From DATCMU01 sp036563245 (GTDB taxonomy: Bacteria; Pseudomonadota; Alphaproteobacteria; Rhizobiales; Devosiaceae), in assembly GCA_036563245.1 (NCBI GenBank), contig DATCMU010000009.1, positions 1 through 64,000 of the forward strand: a DNA stretch of 64,000 nt. The letters are read 5' to 3'. Position 1 is the stretch's first letter; the number at the start of each line of letters is the position of its first letter. This document shows positions 15,870 to 25,009 of this stretch, one piece after another. The notes under the pieces were generated by a model. It ran no database searches. It was not told where the DNA came from and was given only the letters and a program-made list of their open reading frames with translations. A program made the translations under genes and the position numbers.

Positions 15870-16765
15870 TTCGCGGTCTCCGGCTCCAGGGGCCGTCCTT
15901 CCTTGTCGCGCTTGGTCTCGCGCACCGCCACGATGCCGTCGACGCGCAGGTCGATGAGCACGAGGTCGCGATCCAGCAACTGATACTCTTTCTGGTAATC
16001 GGCGAGATGGCGCAGCGCGCCGGCCACGCCAGCTTCGGGCAACTGCACGCGCAGGCCCGTGCGATAGATCAGGTCCCAGCGCCGGTCGGCGATCCGGCTG
16101 AGGGCCAGAAGCCCTTCATTGAGCGTGGGGTAGCGGTCGAGCTCGCGTATGAACGCCATGGCATTGGTCGCCGCGCCATCACCGATCACAAGCGGCAGCT
16201 TGTCATCGGCTGCCGCCGCACGGGCAATCTGCGCGCCCTTGTCGTCGATCAGGTAGGTAACGCCGTCGACGCGCCAGCGGGCGACCGGCTTTTGTTCGAC
16301 CACGTGAACCACGAGGCGCCCGGGATAGATCTTGCGCACCGTCGCGCTCTTGACTGCCGGCAGCGCCTCCACGCGGGCCCGCGCCTGTTCCGCATCGAAG
16401 CCGAGGATGGATGTATGCTCTCCGACCGACAGCGCATTCACGATAGCCTGGTCGGCGGTCAGCGACTGACCGGTAATGGCGATTTCGGTAACCGCGAACC
16501 CGGCCAGCGCCATCTGCGACGATGCCGCGTCCGCCACGCGCATGGCTGCAGCATGCAGGCCCGCACGATAATGTATCGCGGTGCCGAACAGCCCCGCGCA
16601 GATCAGTGCCACGATGATGCGCACGATCAGCCGGCGGTGCAGCAGCCACACATGTCCGGCGTTGATCAGCGCATGCCGCCCCGACTGGCGCACGGCCGCG
16701 GGCAGCATTGCGGGATCGGTCAGAAGCGCCGTCTGGATCGAGGACCGGGGTCCTACCTGTTGCAA
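15866..16765 (-). CDS. ftsQ: Cell division protein FtsQ
   Basis: Single-pass divisome scaffold, 299 residues. A basic cytoplasmic head (to about 45) is followed by one membrane segment VRIIVALICAGLFG, then a periplasmic POTRA domain starting near FAVTEIAITGQSLTADQAI and the FtsQ beta domain. The pattern VNALSVGEHTSILGFDAEQARARVEALPAVKSATVRK is the alphaproteobacterial POTRA signature in part. It overlaps ddlB by 13 bases and ftsA by four, indicating tight coupling in the operon. Confidence 0.93.
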   Translation of the reverse strand: MQQVGPRSSIQTALLTDPAMLPAAVRQSGRHALINAGHVWLLHRRLIVRIIVALICAGLFGTAIHYRAGLHAAAMRVADAASSQMALAGFAVTEIAITGQSLTADQAIVNALSVGEHTSILGFDAEQARARVEALPAVKSATVRKIYPGRLVVHVVEQKPVARWRVDGVTYLIDDKGAQIARAAAADDKLPLVIGDGAATNAMAFIRELDRYPTLNEGLLALSRIADRRWDLIYRTGLRVQLPEAGVAGALRHLADYQKEYQLLDRDLVLIDLRVDGIVAVRETKRDKEGRPLEPETAK

Positions 16766-17673
16766 CTCGCGTCCTCCACCAACCAGGCGACAAGCTCTTC
16801 GAACGAATGACCGGCGTACGCGGCCTGCTCTGGCGCCAGGGAGGTGGGGGTCATGCCTGGCTGGGTGTTGATTTCCAGACAGACAAGTTCACCGTTGGAA
16901 CCCGCCTTGTCATTGAAGCGGAGATCGGTTCTGGTGATGCCTCTGCAGCCGAGCGTTACGTGCGCCTTGAGGCTTATCTTCTGCACTTCGTCGTAAATTT
17001 TCGGTGAAATATCCGCAGGAAGTACATGGCGGGAGCCGCCTGCGACGTATTTTGCCTCGTAATTGTAGAAACTGAGGTCGGTCACGATTTCGGTCACCGC
17101 CAGCGCCACGTCCCCCATCACCGTGCAGGTGAGTTCGCGGCCGGGCACATAGCGCTCCACCATCAGATCGTCGCCACCCTTCCAGTCGACCCCCAGGATC
17201 TCCTGGGGCGGATGCTCCTGGCCTTCGCGGACAATGAATATGCCCACGCTCGACCCGTCCGCCACCGGCTTGACGACGTAAGGGGGCGGCATGACGTGCT
17301 TGCGCGCCACGTCCTCGCGATGCGCAATCACATGGTCGGTCACCGGTATCCCGGCCGCCTTGAACATGGTCTTGGACAGGTGCTTGTCCATGGCCAGCGC
17401 CGAAGCGAGCACGCCCGAATGGGTATAGGGGATACGCAGGAATTCAAGGACGCCCTGGATCGTGCCGTCCTCGCCATATTTGCCGTGCAGCGCGTTGAAG
17501 GCGACATCGGGCGCCACCTCGCGCAGCTTCTCGGCCACATCGAAACCCACGTCGATTTCGGTGACCTCGTAGCCCGCCCGCCGCAGGGCATCGGCGCAGC
17601 CGCGCCCCGAGCTCAGCGAAACCTCGCGTTCGTTGGACACGCCGCCCATCAGCACCGCGACATGCAGAGCCAT
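16753..17673 (-). CDS. ddlB: D-alanine--D-alanine ligase
   Basis: ATP-grasp enzyme making the D-Ala-D-Ala dipeptide for MurF in the cytoplasm. 306 residues; the N-terminal VLMGGVSNEREVSLSSG loop, HGKYGEDGTIQG, and the metal-binding LRFNDKAG...LVCLEINTQPGMT close to the C-terminus are diagnostic. It sits between murB and ftsQ, the standard dcw position, touching murB by one base and overlapping ftsQ by 13. Confidence 0.95.
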   Translation of the reverse strand: MALHVAVLMGGVSNEREVSLSSGRGCADALRRAGYEVTEIDVGFDVAEKLREVAPDVAFNALHGKYGEDGTIQGVLEFLRIPYTHSGVLASALAMDKHLSKTMFKAAGIPVTDHVIAHREDVARKHVMPPPYVVKPVADGSSVGIFIVREGQEHPPQEILGVDWKGGDDLMVERYVPGRELTCTVMGDVALAVTEIVTDLSFYNYEAKYVAGGSRHVLPADISPKIYDEVQKISLKAHVTLGCRGITRTDLRFNDKAGSNGELVCLEINTQPGMTPTSLAPEQAAYAGHSFEELVAWLVEDASCNR

Positions 17674-18650
17674 TATACGGCCCCTGTGAAGATGTCGCCG
17701 TCCAAAAACTCCCGCACTTCATGGCCGGGCGCAAAATGGCCCATGCGGCGAATCTCCCAACTCAGGGATATGCCGGAATTTTCCCGCACGCGATTGCGAA
17801 CCGTCTCGCCGAGCGTCTCGATATCCTCCGCGCTCGCCTCGCCGAGATTGAGCAGGAAATTGCAGTGCTTCTCGGAAACCTGCGCGCCGCCAACCGTCAG
17901 GCCGCGACAGCCGGCCGCGTCAATCAGCTTCCAGCTCGAATGCCCTTCGGGGTTCTTGAATGTCGAGCCGCCGGTGCGCGCCTTTGTCGGCTGGGAACCT
18001 TCGCGCGTCTCGGTGATCTCGCGCATGCGCTCAAGGATCAGGTCCGGGTCGCCCGGCTGCCCCTGGTACACGGCCGAGGTGAAAACCACGCCGCGCGGAC
18101 CGTTGGACTTGCGGTAGCGATAGCCCATTTCGGCATTGCTCAGGGTGACGATTTCTCCCTGCCGCGTCACGCCGCGCAGTTCCACCATGCGATCGCGCGT
18201 TTCGGTTCCGTAGCAGCCCGCGTTCATGTAGAGCGCACCGCCGATGCCGCCCGGAATGCCGCGATAAAAGGTGAGCCCGTCGATTCCCGCTTCCGCGGCG
18301 GCCGTCGCCACCTTCACGTCCGGCAGTGCGGTCCCCACGCGCAGCCTGTGGCCGTCGAGCACCTCGATCTGCCCGAAACCCCGGGCGCTGAGCCGTATCA
18401 CCACCCCGTCCAGTCCGCCATCGCGGACCAGAAGGTTCGATCCCAATCCGATCACCGTCACCCGGATATCCTGGGGCAGGTTGGAAAGGAAGAACGCGAG
18501 ATCCTGCTCGTCGGCGGGCTGGAAGAAGAGTTGCGCCGGACCGCCCACCCTGAACCAGGTGATCTCGGAGAGCGGCTGGTTGGGGACGAGCCGTCCCCGG
18601 ACCTCGCCGATCCATGCGCCAAACTCGGGAAGCAGGTCGGGGTAGCTCAT
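17673..18650 (-). CDS. murB: UDP-N-acetylenolpyruvoylglucosamine reductase
   Basis: FAD and NADPH enzyme that reduces UDP-GlcNAc-enolpyruvate to UDP-MurNAc. 325 residues from the ATG at 18650 (MSYPDLLPEF). The FAD-binding TVIGLGSNLLVRDGGLDGVVI and the GIPGGIGGALYMNAGCYG loop are family marks, and the conserved GSTFKNPEG...AWKLID-type block with the catalytic region is present. An open frame extends far upstream through murC but has no family content there. The start overlaps the murC stop by four bases. Confidence 0.95.
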   Translation of the reverse strand: MSYPDLLPEFGAWIGEVRGRLVPNQPLSEITWFRVGGPAQLFFQPADEQDLAFFLSNLPQDIRVTVIGLGSNLLVRDGGLDGVVIRLSARGFGQIEVLDGHRLRVGTALPDVKVATAAAEAGIDGLTFYRGIPGGIGGALYMNAGCYGTETRDRMVELRGVTRQGEIVTLSNAEMGYRYRKSNGPRGVVFTSAVYQGQPGDPDLILERMREITETREGSQPTKARTGGSTFKNPEGHSSWKLIDAAGCRGLTVGGAQVSEKHCNFLLNLGEASAEDIETLGETVRNRVRENSGISLSWEIRRMGHFAPGHEVREFLDGDIFTGAV

Positions 18651-20071
18651 GCCTTCAGCCTTGCGTTGGTGCCAAGCGCCTCGAGTTCGCCGGGCAAGGC
18701 TGCCGCCCAGTTTGTGATGCTTCCCGCGCCCAGAAACACAACATAGTCGCCGGCATGGGCCCGTTCTGCGATCAGTCCGGCCAGTTCCTCCGGCCCGCCG
18801 ATGAACCGCGCGTCGCGATGGCCGCGCGCCCGGATCCGTTCGGCAAGCGCCTCGTGGCTTATCCCCTCCATCGGCTGCTCGCCCGCCGGATAGATCGGCG
18901 CCACCAGAACAGTGTCCGCGTCGTTGAAGCAGGTGGAGAACTCGTCCATTAGGTCGTGCACGCGCGAATAGCGGTGCGGCTGAACCACGGCGATCACATC
19001 TCCGGATGCCGATTGCCGCGCCGCCTTGAGCACCGAAGCGATCTCGACCGGATGGTGACCGTAGTCGTCGATAATCGTCACCCCCTCGACCACGCCGGTG
19101 CGGGTGAACCTTCGCTTGACCCCGGAAAAGCCGCCAAGACCCTTGCGGATCGCCTCGGGCGATATCCCCAACTGGTCGGCCACCGCGACCGCCGCCGTGG
19201 CATTGAGCACGTTGTGCATGCCCGGCATCGGCAGTTGCAGCCCCTCGATGCGCTTCTCGGTCTTGGCGATGCGATCCCTGATCTCCAGGGTGAAGCGGCT
19301 TCCCCCCTCCACGGTTTCCACTGTCACGATCCGCACATCCGCCTGGGGATTTGTGCCGTAGGTGACGACCCGGCGGTCCTCGATCTCTCCCACCAGGGCT
19401 TGCACCTCGGGGTGATCGACACACATCACGGCGAAGCCGTAGAAGGGCACATTCTCCACGAAATTGAGGAACGCGCGCTTTTCCGCCGCGAAATCCTTGT
19501 AGTGGTCGAGGTGCTCGGGATCGATATTGGTGACCACGGCGACATCCGCGGGCAGCTTGACGAAGGTCCCGTCGCTTTCATCGGCCTCCACCACCATCCA
19601 GTCGCCCTCTCCCAGCCGGGCGTTGGTGCCATAGGCGTTGATGATGCCGCCGTTGATCACGGTGGGTTCCATCTCCGCCGCATCGAGCAGCGCGGTAACC
19701 ATCGAGGTTGTCGTTGTCTTGCCATGCGTGCCGCCGATGGCGATTGCGTTCTTGAACCGCATGATCTCGGCCAGCATTTCCGCACGCCGCACCACCGGGA
19801 GCGCCCGGGCCCGCGCCGCGACCAGTTCGGGGTTGTCCTTGCGGATGGCCGAGGAGATGACCACGACCTCGGCATCCTTGAGATTGTCGGCCGATTGCCC
19901 GATGCTGACCTCGATACCCATTTCGCGCAGGCGCTGGACATTGGCATTGGCTGCCATGTCGGACCCGCGCACGGTATAGCCTTGGGTATGCAGGATTTCG
20001 GCGATGCCGCTCATGCCGATGCCGCCGATGCCGATGAAGTGCACCGGTCCGATGTCGCGTGGCATTTTCAT
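18647..20071 (-). CDS. murC: UDP-N-acetylmuramate--L-alanine ligase
   Basis: Cytoplasmic Mur ligase that adds the first amino acid of the peptide stem. 474 residues from ATG 20071, beginning MKMPRDIGPVHFIGIGGIGM, the usual MurC opening. The ATP loop is GGTHGKTTTTSMV and the central DESDGTFVKL and NIDPEHLDHY motifs are typical. An upstream in-frame ATG (20176) adds 35 unlikely residues overlapping murG and is rejected. It lies 40 bases after murG and overlaps murB. Confidence 0.95.
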   Translation of the reverse strand: MKMPRDIGPVHFIGIGGIGMSGIAEILHTQGYTVRGSDMAANANVQRLREMGIEVSIGQSADNLKDAEVVVISSAIRKDNPELVAARARALPVVRRAEMLAEIMRFKNAIAIGGTHGKTTTTSMVTALLDAAEMEPTVINGGIINAYGTNARLGEGDWMVVEADESDGTFVKLPADVAVVTNIDPEHLDHYKDFAAEKRAFLNFVENVPFYGFAVMCVDHPEVQALVGEIEDRRVVTYGTNPQADVRIVTVETVEGGSRFTLEIRDRIAKTEKRIEGLQLPMPGMHNVLNATAAVAVADQLGISPEAIRKGLGGFSGVKRRFTRTGVVEGVTIIDDYGHHPVEIASVLKAARQSASGDVIAVVQPHRYSRVHDLMDEFSTCFNDADTVLVAPIYPAGEQPMEGISHEALAERIRARGHRDARFIGGPEELAGLIAERAHAGDYVVFLGAGSITNWAAALPGELEALGTNARLKA

Positions 20072-20111
20072 TGAAGTCTCGTCCCCAGTTCCTCGCGGAT
20101 GCCGCCCGCCC

Positions 20112-21203
20112 TCAGCGTTCCGTCGCGATCTTTTCTGCAAGATCGGCGAGCCGTTGAACCGCCTGAGGCTGCCCAAGCTCGCGCGCCGCCGCTGCCGCCG
20201 CGGCCAGATCCCGGGGTTCCGCTATCAGCCCTTCAAGGCGTGTGGCAAGCGATTGCGGTGAAAGCGTGGCCTGTTCGGCCATCCAGCCGGCCCCTGCGCG
20301 ATCCATGAACAGCGCGTTCGCCTTCTGGTCCGCGTCGATCGAACCGGGCAGCGGCACAAGCAGGGCAGGCCGTCCGATCACCGCCAGTTCCGCGACGCTC
20401 GAAGCCCCGGACCGGCAGAAAACGAAGTGGCTGCCGGCAATACGCTGCGGCAGGTCGTCGAAAAAGGCCGCAAGTTCCACGCTCACATGCGCTGCGCGAT
20501 AGGCTTCCGCCACCCGGTCCAGGTCTTCGGGCCGGCACTGCTGGGTGATCGCCAGCCGCTTGCGCAACGCCTCGGGCAACAGGGCAATGGCGGGGGGCAC
20601 GATTTCGGCAAAGGCACGCGCGCCCTGGCTGCCGCCAAACACCAGCAGCCGCACCGGTCCCTCCGGGTCGAGAGCGGGGTATGGAATTGCCGCCGCTTCA
20701 CGGACCGCGTCGCGTACCGGGTTTCCGGTCACGACTGTTCGAGCCGACGATCCATCCACGTATCTGGTCTCCGGGAACCCCAGCGCCAGGGCGTTCGAGA
20801 AGCGGGCCAGCGCCCGGTTCGCCCGCCCCAAAACGGCATTGGCTTCGTGCAGAACGCCCGGAATACCCCGCAGCCGCGCCGCAACGAATGGGGGAAACGT
20901 GGGATATCCGCCAAAGCCGACGACCGCGTCCGGCCGGATGCGCCCGAGCCTTGTCCAGGCGACGCCGATGCCCCACACGATGATGGTCCCGGCGCGCACG
21001 AATTTCAGCGGATTGCGCAGCGACGGGGTTGCCGCGGGCACCACATGCACCTCGCGCGCCGGGAAGTTGCGCCCATAGTCGCGCACCCGCTCGTCAGTCA
21101 TCAGATGGATGACATGCCCGCGCCGGCGCAGTTCCTGGGCGAGCGCCATGGCCGGAAACAGGTGCCCCCCTGTTCCCCCTGCCATCAGGACAAAGGTACT
21201 CAT
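20112..21203 (-). CDS. murG: UDP-GlcNAc:lipid I N-acetylglucosaminyltransferase MurG
   Basis: Peripheral membrane glycosyltransferase that turns lipid I into lipid II. 363 residues; the glycine-rich loop MAGGTGGHLFPAMALA near the N-terminus and VFGGSQGARAFAE plus FCRSGASSVAEL in the C-terminal half bind the membrane intermediate and UDP-GlcNAc. Its start touches the end of ftsW (TGATG). It is followed by murC in the usual order. Confidence 0.95.
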   Translation of the reverse strand: MSTFVLMAGGTGGHLFPAMALAQELRRRGHVIHLMTDERVRDYGRNFPAREVHVVPAATPSLRNPLKFVRAGTIIVWGIGVAWTRLGRIRPDAVVGFGGYPTFPPFVAARLRGIPGVLHEANAVLGRANRALARFSNALALGFPETRYVDGSSARTVVTGNPVRDAVREAAAIPYPALDPEGPVRLLVFGGSQGARAFAEIVPPAIALLPEALRKRLAITQQCRPEDLDRVAEAYRAAHVSVELAAFFDDLPQRIAGSHFVFCRSGASSVAELAVIGRPALLVPLPGSIDADQKANALFMDRAGAGWMAEQATLSPQSLATRLEGLIAEPRDLAAAAAAARELGQPQAVQRLADLAEKIATER

Positions 21204-22408
21204 CAGGCCTCTTGCGCGACCGCGCTGCGATAAGGCGGCAACCCTGTCACCAGCCGTTCCTCGGGCTTCTTGCGGGTCAGCGCCAACATGGTCCCCATTC
21301 CATAGGCAATGGCGATCATCGAGGTGCCACCATAGGACACGAAGGGCAGCGTCATGCCCTTGGGCGGCATGAGGTTGAGATTGACCGCGAGATTGATCAG
21401 GGACTGGAAACCGAACTGCAATGCCAGCGCGCTTGCCGCCAGCCGCGCGAACAGGCTCGACTGCCGTTGCGCGCCGGTCAGGGCGCGTATGACGATGAAG
21501 GCGATCAGCGCCACCAGAACCATGCAGGCCAGGATGCCGAATTCACCCGCGGCGGCGGCGAACACGTAGTCCGCGTGGGCATCCGGGATATAGCGCTTGG
21601 CCACCGCCTCGCCCGGGCCGCGCCCGAACCAGCCCCCTTCGAGCAGAGACTGCAGGGCCTTGTCGACCTGGTAGGTATTGCCTCCCTCCGGATCGATGAA
21701 GGAGTTCACACGGCGCGCCACGTGCGGAAAGACCATGTAGGCTGCAAAGCCGCCGCCCGCCGCAAGCCCGATCAACCCGCCGATCACCCACCATGAAATG
21801 CCCGACAAAAAGAGCAGCGCCACAAGGGTCAGCAGCATCAGCGCGGTCTGCCCCACATCGGGCTGCATCAGGAGCGGGGTGACGATCAGCGCGAACAGCA
21901 CCAGGGCGAGGAAGCGCGCCGGCACGTCCTTGCGCACCATGCGCTCGGAAAACAGCCACCCCCCGATCACGGCGAAGGCCGGTTTGACGAATTCGGACGG
22001 CTGCACCGAAAGCCCGAACGCCGAGACCCAACGCCTTGCGCCCTTCACTTCGACACCGAACTTGAGGGTGGCGAACAGCAGCACGATGCTGGCGACCAGC
22101 ACGCCAAGCGCGACGAACCGCGCGAGGCGGGCCGGCATGAAGCTTGCCCCGATCAGCACCGCAACAGCCGGTATCGCAAACAGCACGTGCCGGATGATGA
22201 AGTGCCAGGGGCCGAAGCCCAGGCGCTCGGCAACCGGTGGACTGGCCGCGAACGAAAGAATGATGCCGCACATGAGCAAAAGGATCAGACCGCCGAGCAA
22301 CTCTCGGTCGATCGTCCACCACCACTCCGCGACTGCGGTCTTGCGGTCCCTTGAAAACATGCCTGAATTGCCGCCGTCGAGGCGGCTTCCCGCGCTGAAG
22401 TCAACCAT
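21203..22408 (-). CDS. ftsW: Peptidoglycan glycosyltransferase/lipid II polymerase FtsW
   Basis: SEDS-family integral membrane protein that polymerises septal glycan together with FtsI. 401 residues with about ten hydrophobic segments; SEDS signatures include SVQPSEFVKPAFAV, QPDVGQTALM and the C-terminal MPPKGMTLPFVSYGGTSM. The N-terminal cytoplasmic tail is short. Upstream, only 76 bases separate it from mraY; the murD gene expected at this point is absent. Confidence 0.95.
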   Translation of the reverse strand: MVDFSAGSRLDGGNSGMFSRDRKTAVAEWWWTIDRELLGGLILLLMCGIILSFAASPPVAERLGFGPWHFIIRHVLFAIPAVAVLIGASFMPARLARFVALGVLVASIVLLFATLKFGVEVKGARRWVSAFGLSVQPSEFVKPAFAVIGGWLFSERMVRKDVPARFLALVLFALIVTPLLMQPDVGQTALMLLTLVALLFLSGISWWVIGGLIGLAAGGGFAAYMVFPHVARRVNSFIDPEGGNTYQVDKALQSLLEGGWFGRGPGEAVAKRYIPDAHADYVFAAAAGEFGILACMVLVALIAFIVIRALTGAQRQSSLFARLAASALALQFGFQSLINLAVNLNLMPPKGMTLPFVSYGGTSMIAIAYGMGTMLALTRKKPEERLVTGLPPYRSAVAQEA

Positions 22409-22484
22409 TCGTCAAGCATAGCCGCCGAGTGGTTACTACTTCGCAACCATCACCGCCCTGGGAGGCCGGTTTGCATCGGACAAT

Positions 22485-23570
22485 TCAGCGCAGCTTGAGC
22501 GAACTCAAACCGATCAGCGCCAGCACGAATGCAATGATCCAGAAACGGATCACCACCTGGCTTTCCGTCCAGCCCATCTGCTCGAAATGGTGGTGGATCG
22601 GCGCCATCTTGAACACGCGCTTGCCTGTCAGGCGGAAAGAAACCACCTGGACGATCACCGACACGGTTTCCAGGACGAACAGCCCGCCCACGATGGCCAG
22701 CACGATTTCGTGCTTGGTCGCCACCGCGATCGAGCCAAGAGCCCCCCCGAGCGCCAGCGAACCGGTATCGCCCATGAAGATCTGCGCCGGCGGCGCGTTG
22801 AACCACAGGAACCCCAGCCCTGCCCCGATCAGCGCCCCGCAGACCACGGCCAGGTCGGCGGTTCCGGGCACATAGTCGATCAGCAGGTACTCCGCGAAGG
22901 TCTGGGTGCCCACCAGATAGGCGATGAGGCCGAACGAGGCCGCGGCGATCATTACCGGCATGATGGCCAGCCCGTCGAGCCCGTCGGTCAGGTTGACCGA
23001 ATTGCCCGCCGCCACGATGACGAACGCCCCGAAAACGAAGAAGAAATAGCCAAGATTGAGCGCCAGCCCCTTCACGAAGGGGAACAGGAGCGAGGTCGAA
23101 TAGGGTTCCTCCCCGGTATGGGCGAAGACCCAGCAGGCAATGCCCGCGATCAATGCCTCCAGGAGCAGGCGCTGACGCCCCGAAAACCCCTTGTGGCTGA
23201 CCCGCTTGACCTTGAGATAATCGTCATAGAAGCCGATGGCGCCAAATCCGATGGTCACCAGCAGCACGACCCAGACATAGACATTGGTCAGGTTGGCCCA
23301 AAGAAGCGTGGCGCATACCGCCCCGGACAGGATCATCAGCCCGCCCATGGTAGGCGTGCCTTTCTTGGTCAGCAGATGGGTCTGCGGCCCATCCTCACGG
23401 ATCGGCTGGCCATGGCCCTGGCGCACCTTGAGCAGTCGAATGATGCTGGGGCCGAATAAAAATACAAAAAAAAGCGCCGTCATGGTGGCGCCGGCCGTTC
23501 GGAAAGTGATGTACTTGAAGACGTTGAACAACGTATGGCTTTCGCCATACAGCCCAAGGAAATACAACAT
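22485..23570 (-). CDS. mraY: Phospho-N-acetylmuramoyl-pentapeptide-transferase
   Basis: Integral membrane enzyme making lipid I from UDP-MurNAc-pentapeptide and undecaprenyl phosphate. 361 residues, about ten transmembrane segments. Visible signatures are KKGTPTMGGL, the Mg-binding FYDDYLKV, NLTDGLDGLA and FMGDTGSLALGG, and the HHHFE block near the C-terminus. It begins 38 bases after murF. No terminator is evident in the gap to ftsW. Confidence 0.95.
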   Translation of the reverse strand: MLYFLGLYGESHTLFNVFKYITFRTAGATMTALFFVFLFGPSIIRLLKVRQGHGQPIREDGPQTHLLTKKGTPTMGGLMILSGAVCATLLWANLTNVYVWVVLLVTIGFGAIGFYDDYLKVKRVSHKGFSGRQRLLLEALIAGIACWVFAHTGEEPYSTSLLFPFVKGLALNLGYFFFVFGAFVIVAAGNSVNLTDGLDGLAIMPVMIAAASFGLIAYLVGTQTFAEYLLIDYVPGTADLAVVCGALIGAGLGFLWFNAPPAQIFMGDTGSLALGGALGSIAVATKHEIVLAIVGGLFVLETVSVIVQVVSFRLTGKRVFKMAPIHHHFEQMGWTESQVVIRFWIIAFVLALIGLSSLKLR

Positions 23571-23608
23571 CTAATCCCAGTCCCCGTAAACGCCAGTCAG
23601 GCAATATT

Positions 23609-25003
23609 TCATGCGCTGAATCTGGCGCGGATACTCTTCACCAGGCCGCCCAAGCCAACACTCAGTGACCCTTTGACCATAACAAGGTCCCCTTGCGCAA
23701 GGCCGTTCAGAACCTCGCTCGAGGCCTCGTCCACGGTTTCAAAATGGTGCATTTCGACCTGTCCGGCCAAGGCTGCCGCCAGCGCTGCCATGTCGTCACC
23801 AACCAGGAAAACCGCGTCAGGCCGGGCTGCAAGAACAGGTTTTTCGAGTTCTGCATGAAATCGCCTGGCGAATTCGCCTAGTTCGCGCATTGCCCCCAGG
23901 ACAAGGACGCGGCGGCCGCCTGGCGCCCTGGTATTGCCGAAAACCTCGAGCGCGGCGCGCATCGAGGCCGGGTTGGCGTTGTAACTTTCGTCGATCAGTT
24001 CAACCGGGCCGTTCGAACCGTCGAGCTGCACAGCCGCGCCGCGCCCTTCCCCCGCCGACAGCCCTTCTGCCGCCCGCGCTGCAACAGCAAGGTCGATGCC
24101 CAGGCACCTGGCCACGCAAAGCGCCGCCACCGCGTTCGACGCCATGTGCCGGCCGCGCGCCGAAAGGGTCATGTCCACCGCCCTGCCCTCGAATACGGCC
24201 CGCACAAGGGTGCCGGCTTCGGTTTCCTCTGCGTTGGTGATGCGGACGTCAGCCCTTTGCGCGTAGCCGAAGGTCACGATGTTGGACCCTGCGCGCCGCG
24301 CTGCGGACAACAGGATATCGAGATAGTCATGGTCGGCATTCACGATGGCCGTCCCCCCAGGCTCGAGGCCGGAGAAGATTTCCGCCTTGGCCATGGCAAT
24401 GGCCGCCATCGAGCCCAGATTGCCAATATGTGCGGGGCCGATCGAGGTGATCACCGCCACGTGCGGGCGCACAAGTTCGCTAAGGGGGGTGATTTCACCG
24501 GCATGATTCATGCCGATCTCGAAAACCCCGAACCGGGCCGAGACCGGCAGCCGGGCGAGGGTGAGCGGAACGCCCCAGTGATTGTTGAACGATTTGACCG
24601 ACGCGTGGGTCTCTCCCGCGGTCGACAGCACGGCGCGCACGGCCTCCTTGGTCGTGGTCTTGCCTGCGCTGCCAGTGATCGCGACGATCCCCGCTTTTGA
24701 GCGGGCCCGCGCCGACCTTGCGATATCCCTCAGCCCCTGCAACGGGTCGGGCACGGCGATGCGCGGCAACCCCGCCATTTCTCCCGAACGGTCACTTGAG
24801 ACCAGCGCCGCGCCCGCGCCTGCCGCAATCGCGGCGGCGGCAAAGTCGTGGCCGTCGAACCGATCTCCGCGGATCGCGACGAAAAGCGCGCCGGGTGCGA
24901 TATCGCGCGAGTCGATGGAAACCGAGTTGAATCCCTCTTCCGTGACATCGTGCGCCACCCCGCCGGTGGCGGCCAGGACCTCGGCAAGCGTATGGAGCGC
25001 CAA
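23609..25003 (-). CDS. murF: UDP-N-acetylmuramoyl-tripeptide--D-alanyl-D-alanine ligase
   Basis: Mur ligase that adds D-Ala-D-Ala to the tripeptide precursor. 464 residues: N-terminal UDP-binding domain with SIDSRDIAPGALFVAIRG, ATP loop TGSAGKTTTKE, then GMNHAGEI and DESYNANPASM, the MurF-specific motif. It lies six bases after murE and is read in the same transcript. Confidence 0.95.
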   Translation of the reverse strand: MALHTLAEVLAATGGVAHDVTEEGFNSVSIDSRDIAPGALFVAIRGDRFDGHDFAAAAIAAGAGAALVSSDRSGEMAGLPRIAVPDPLQGLRDIARSARARSKAGIVAITGSAGKTTTKEAVRAVLSTAGETHASVKSFNNHWGVPLTLARLPVSARFGVFEIGMNHAGEITPLSELVRPHVAVITSIGPAHIGNLGSMAAIAMAKAEIFSGLEPGGTAIVNADHDYLDILLSAARRAGSNIVTFGYAQRADVRITNAEETEAGTLVRAVFEGRAVDMTLSARGRHMASNAVAALCVARCLGIDLAVAARAAEGLSAGEGRGAAVQLDGSNGPVELIDESYNANPASMRAALEVFGNTRAPGGRRVLVLGAMRELGEFARRFHAELEKPVLAARPDAVFLVGDDMAALAAALAGQVEMHHFETVDEASSEVLNGLAQGDLVMVKGSLSVGLGGLVKSIRARFSA

Positions 25004-25009
25004 GACCGC

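Noticed and set aside
18651..19424. Long in-frame extension upstream of murB, giving a 583-residue frame
   Set aside because: It overlaps murC in another frame, has no family content, and MurB proteins start near MSYPDLL; the extension is a high-GC shadow.
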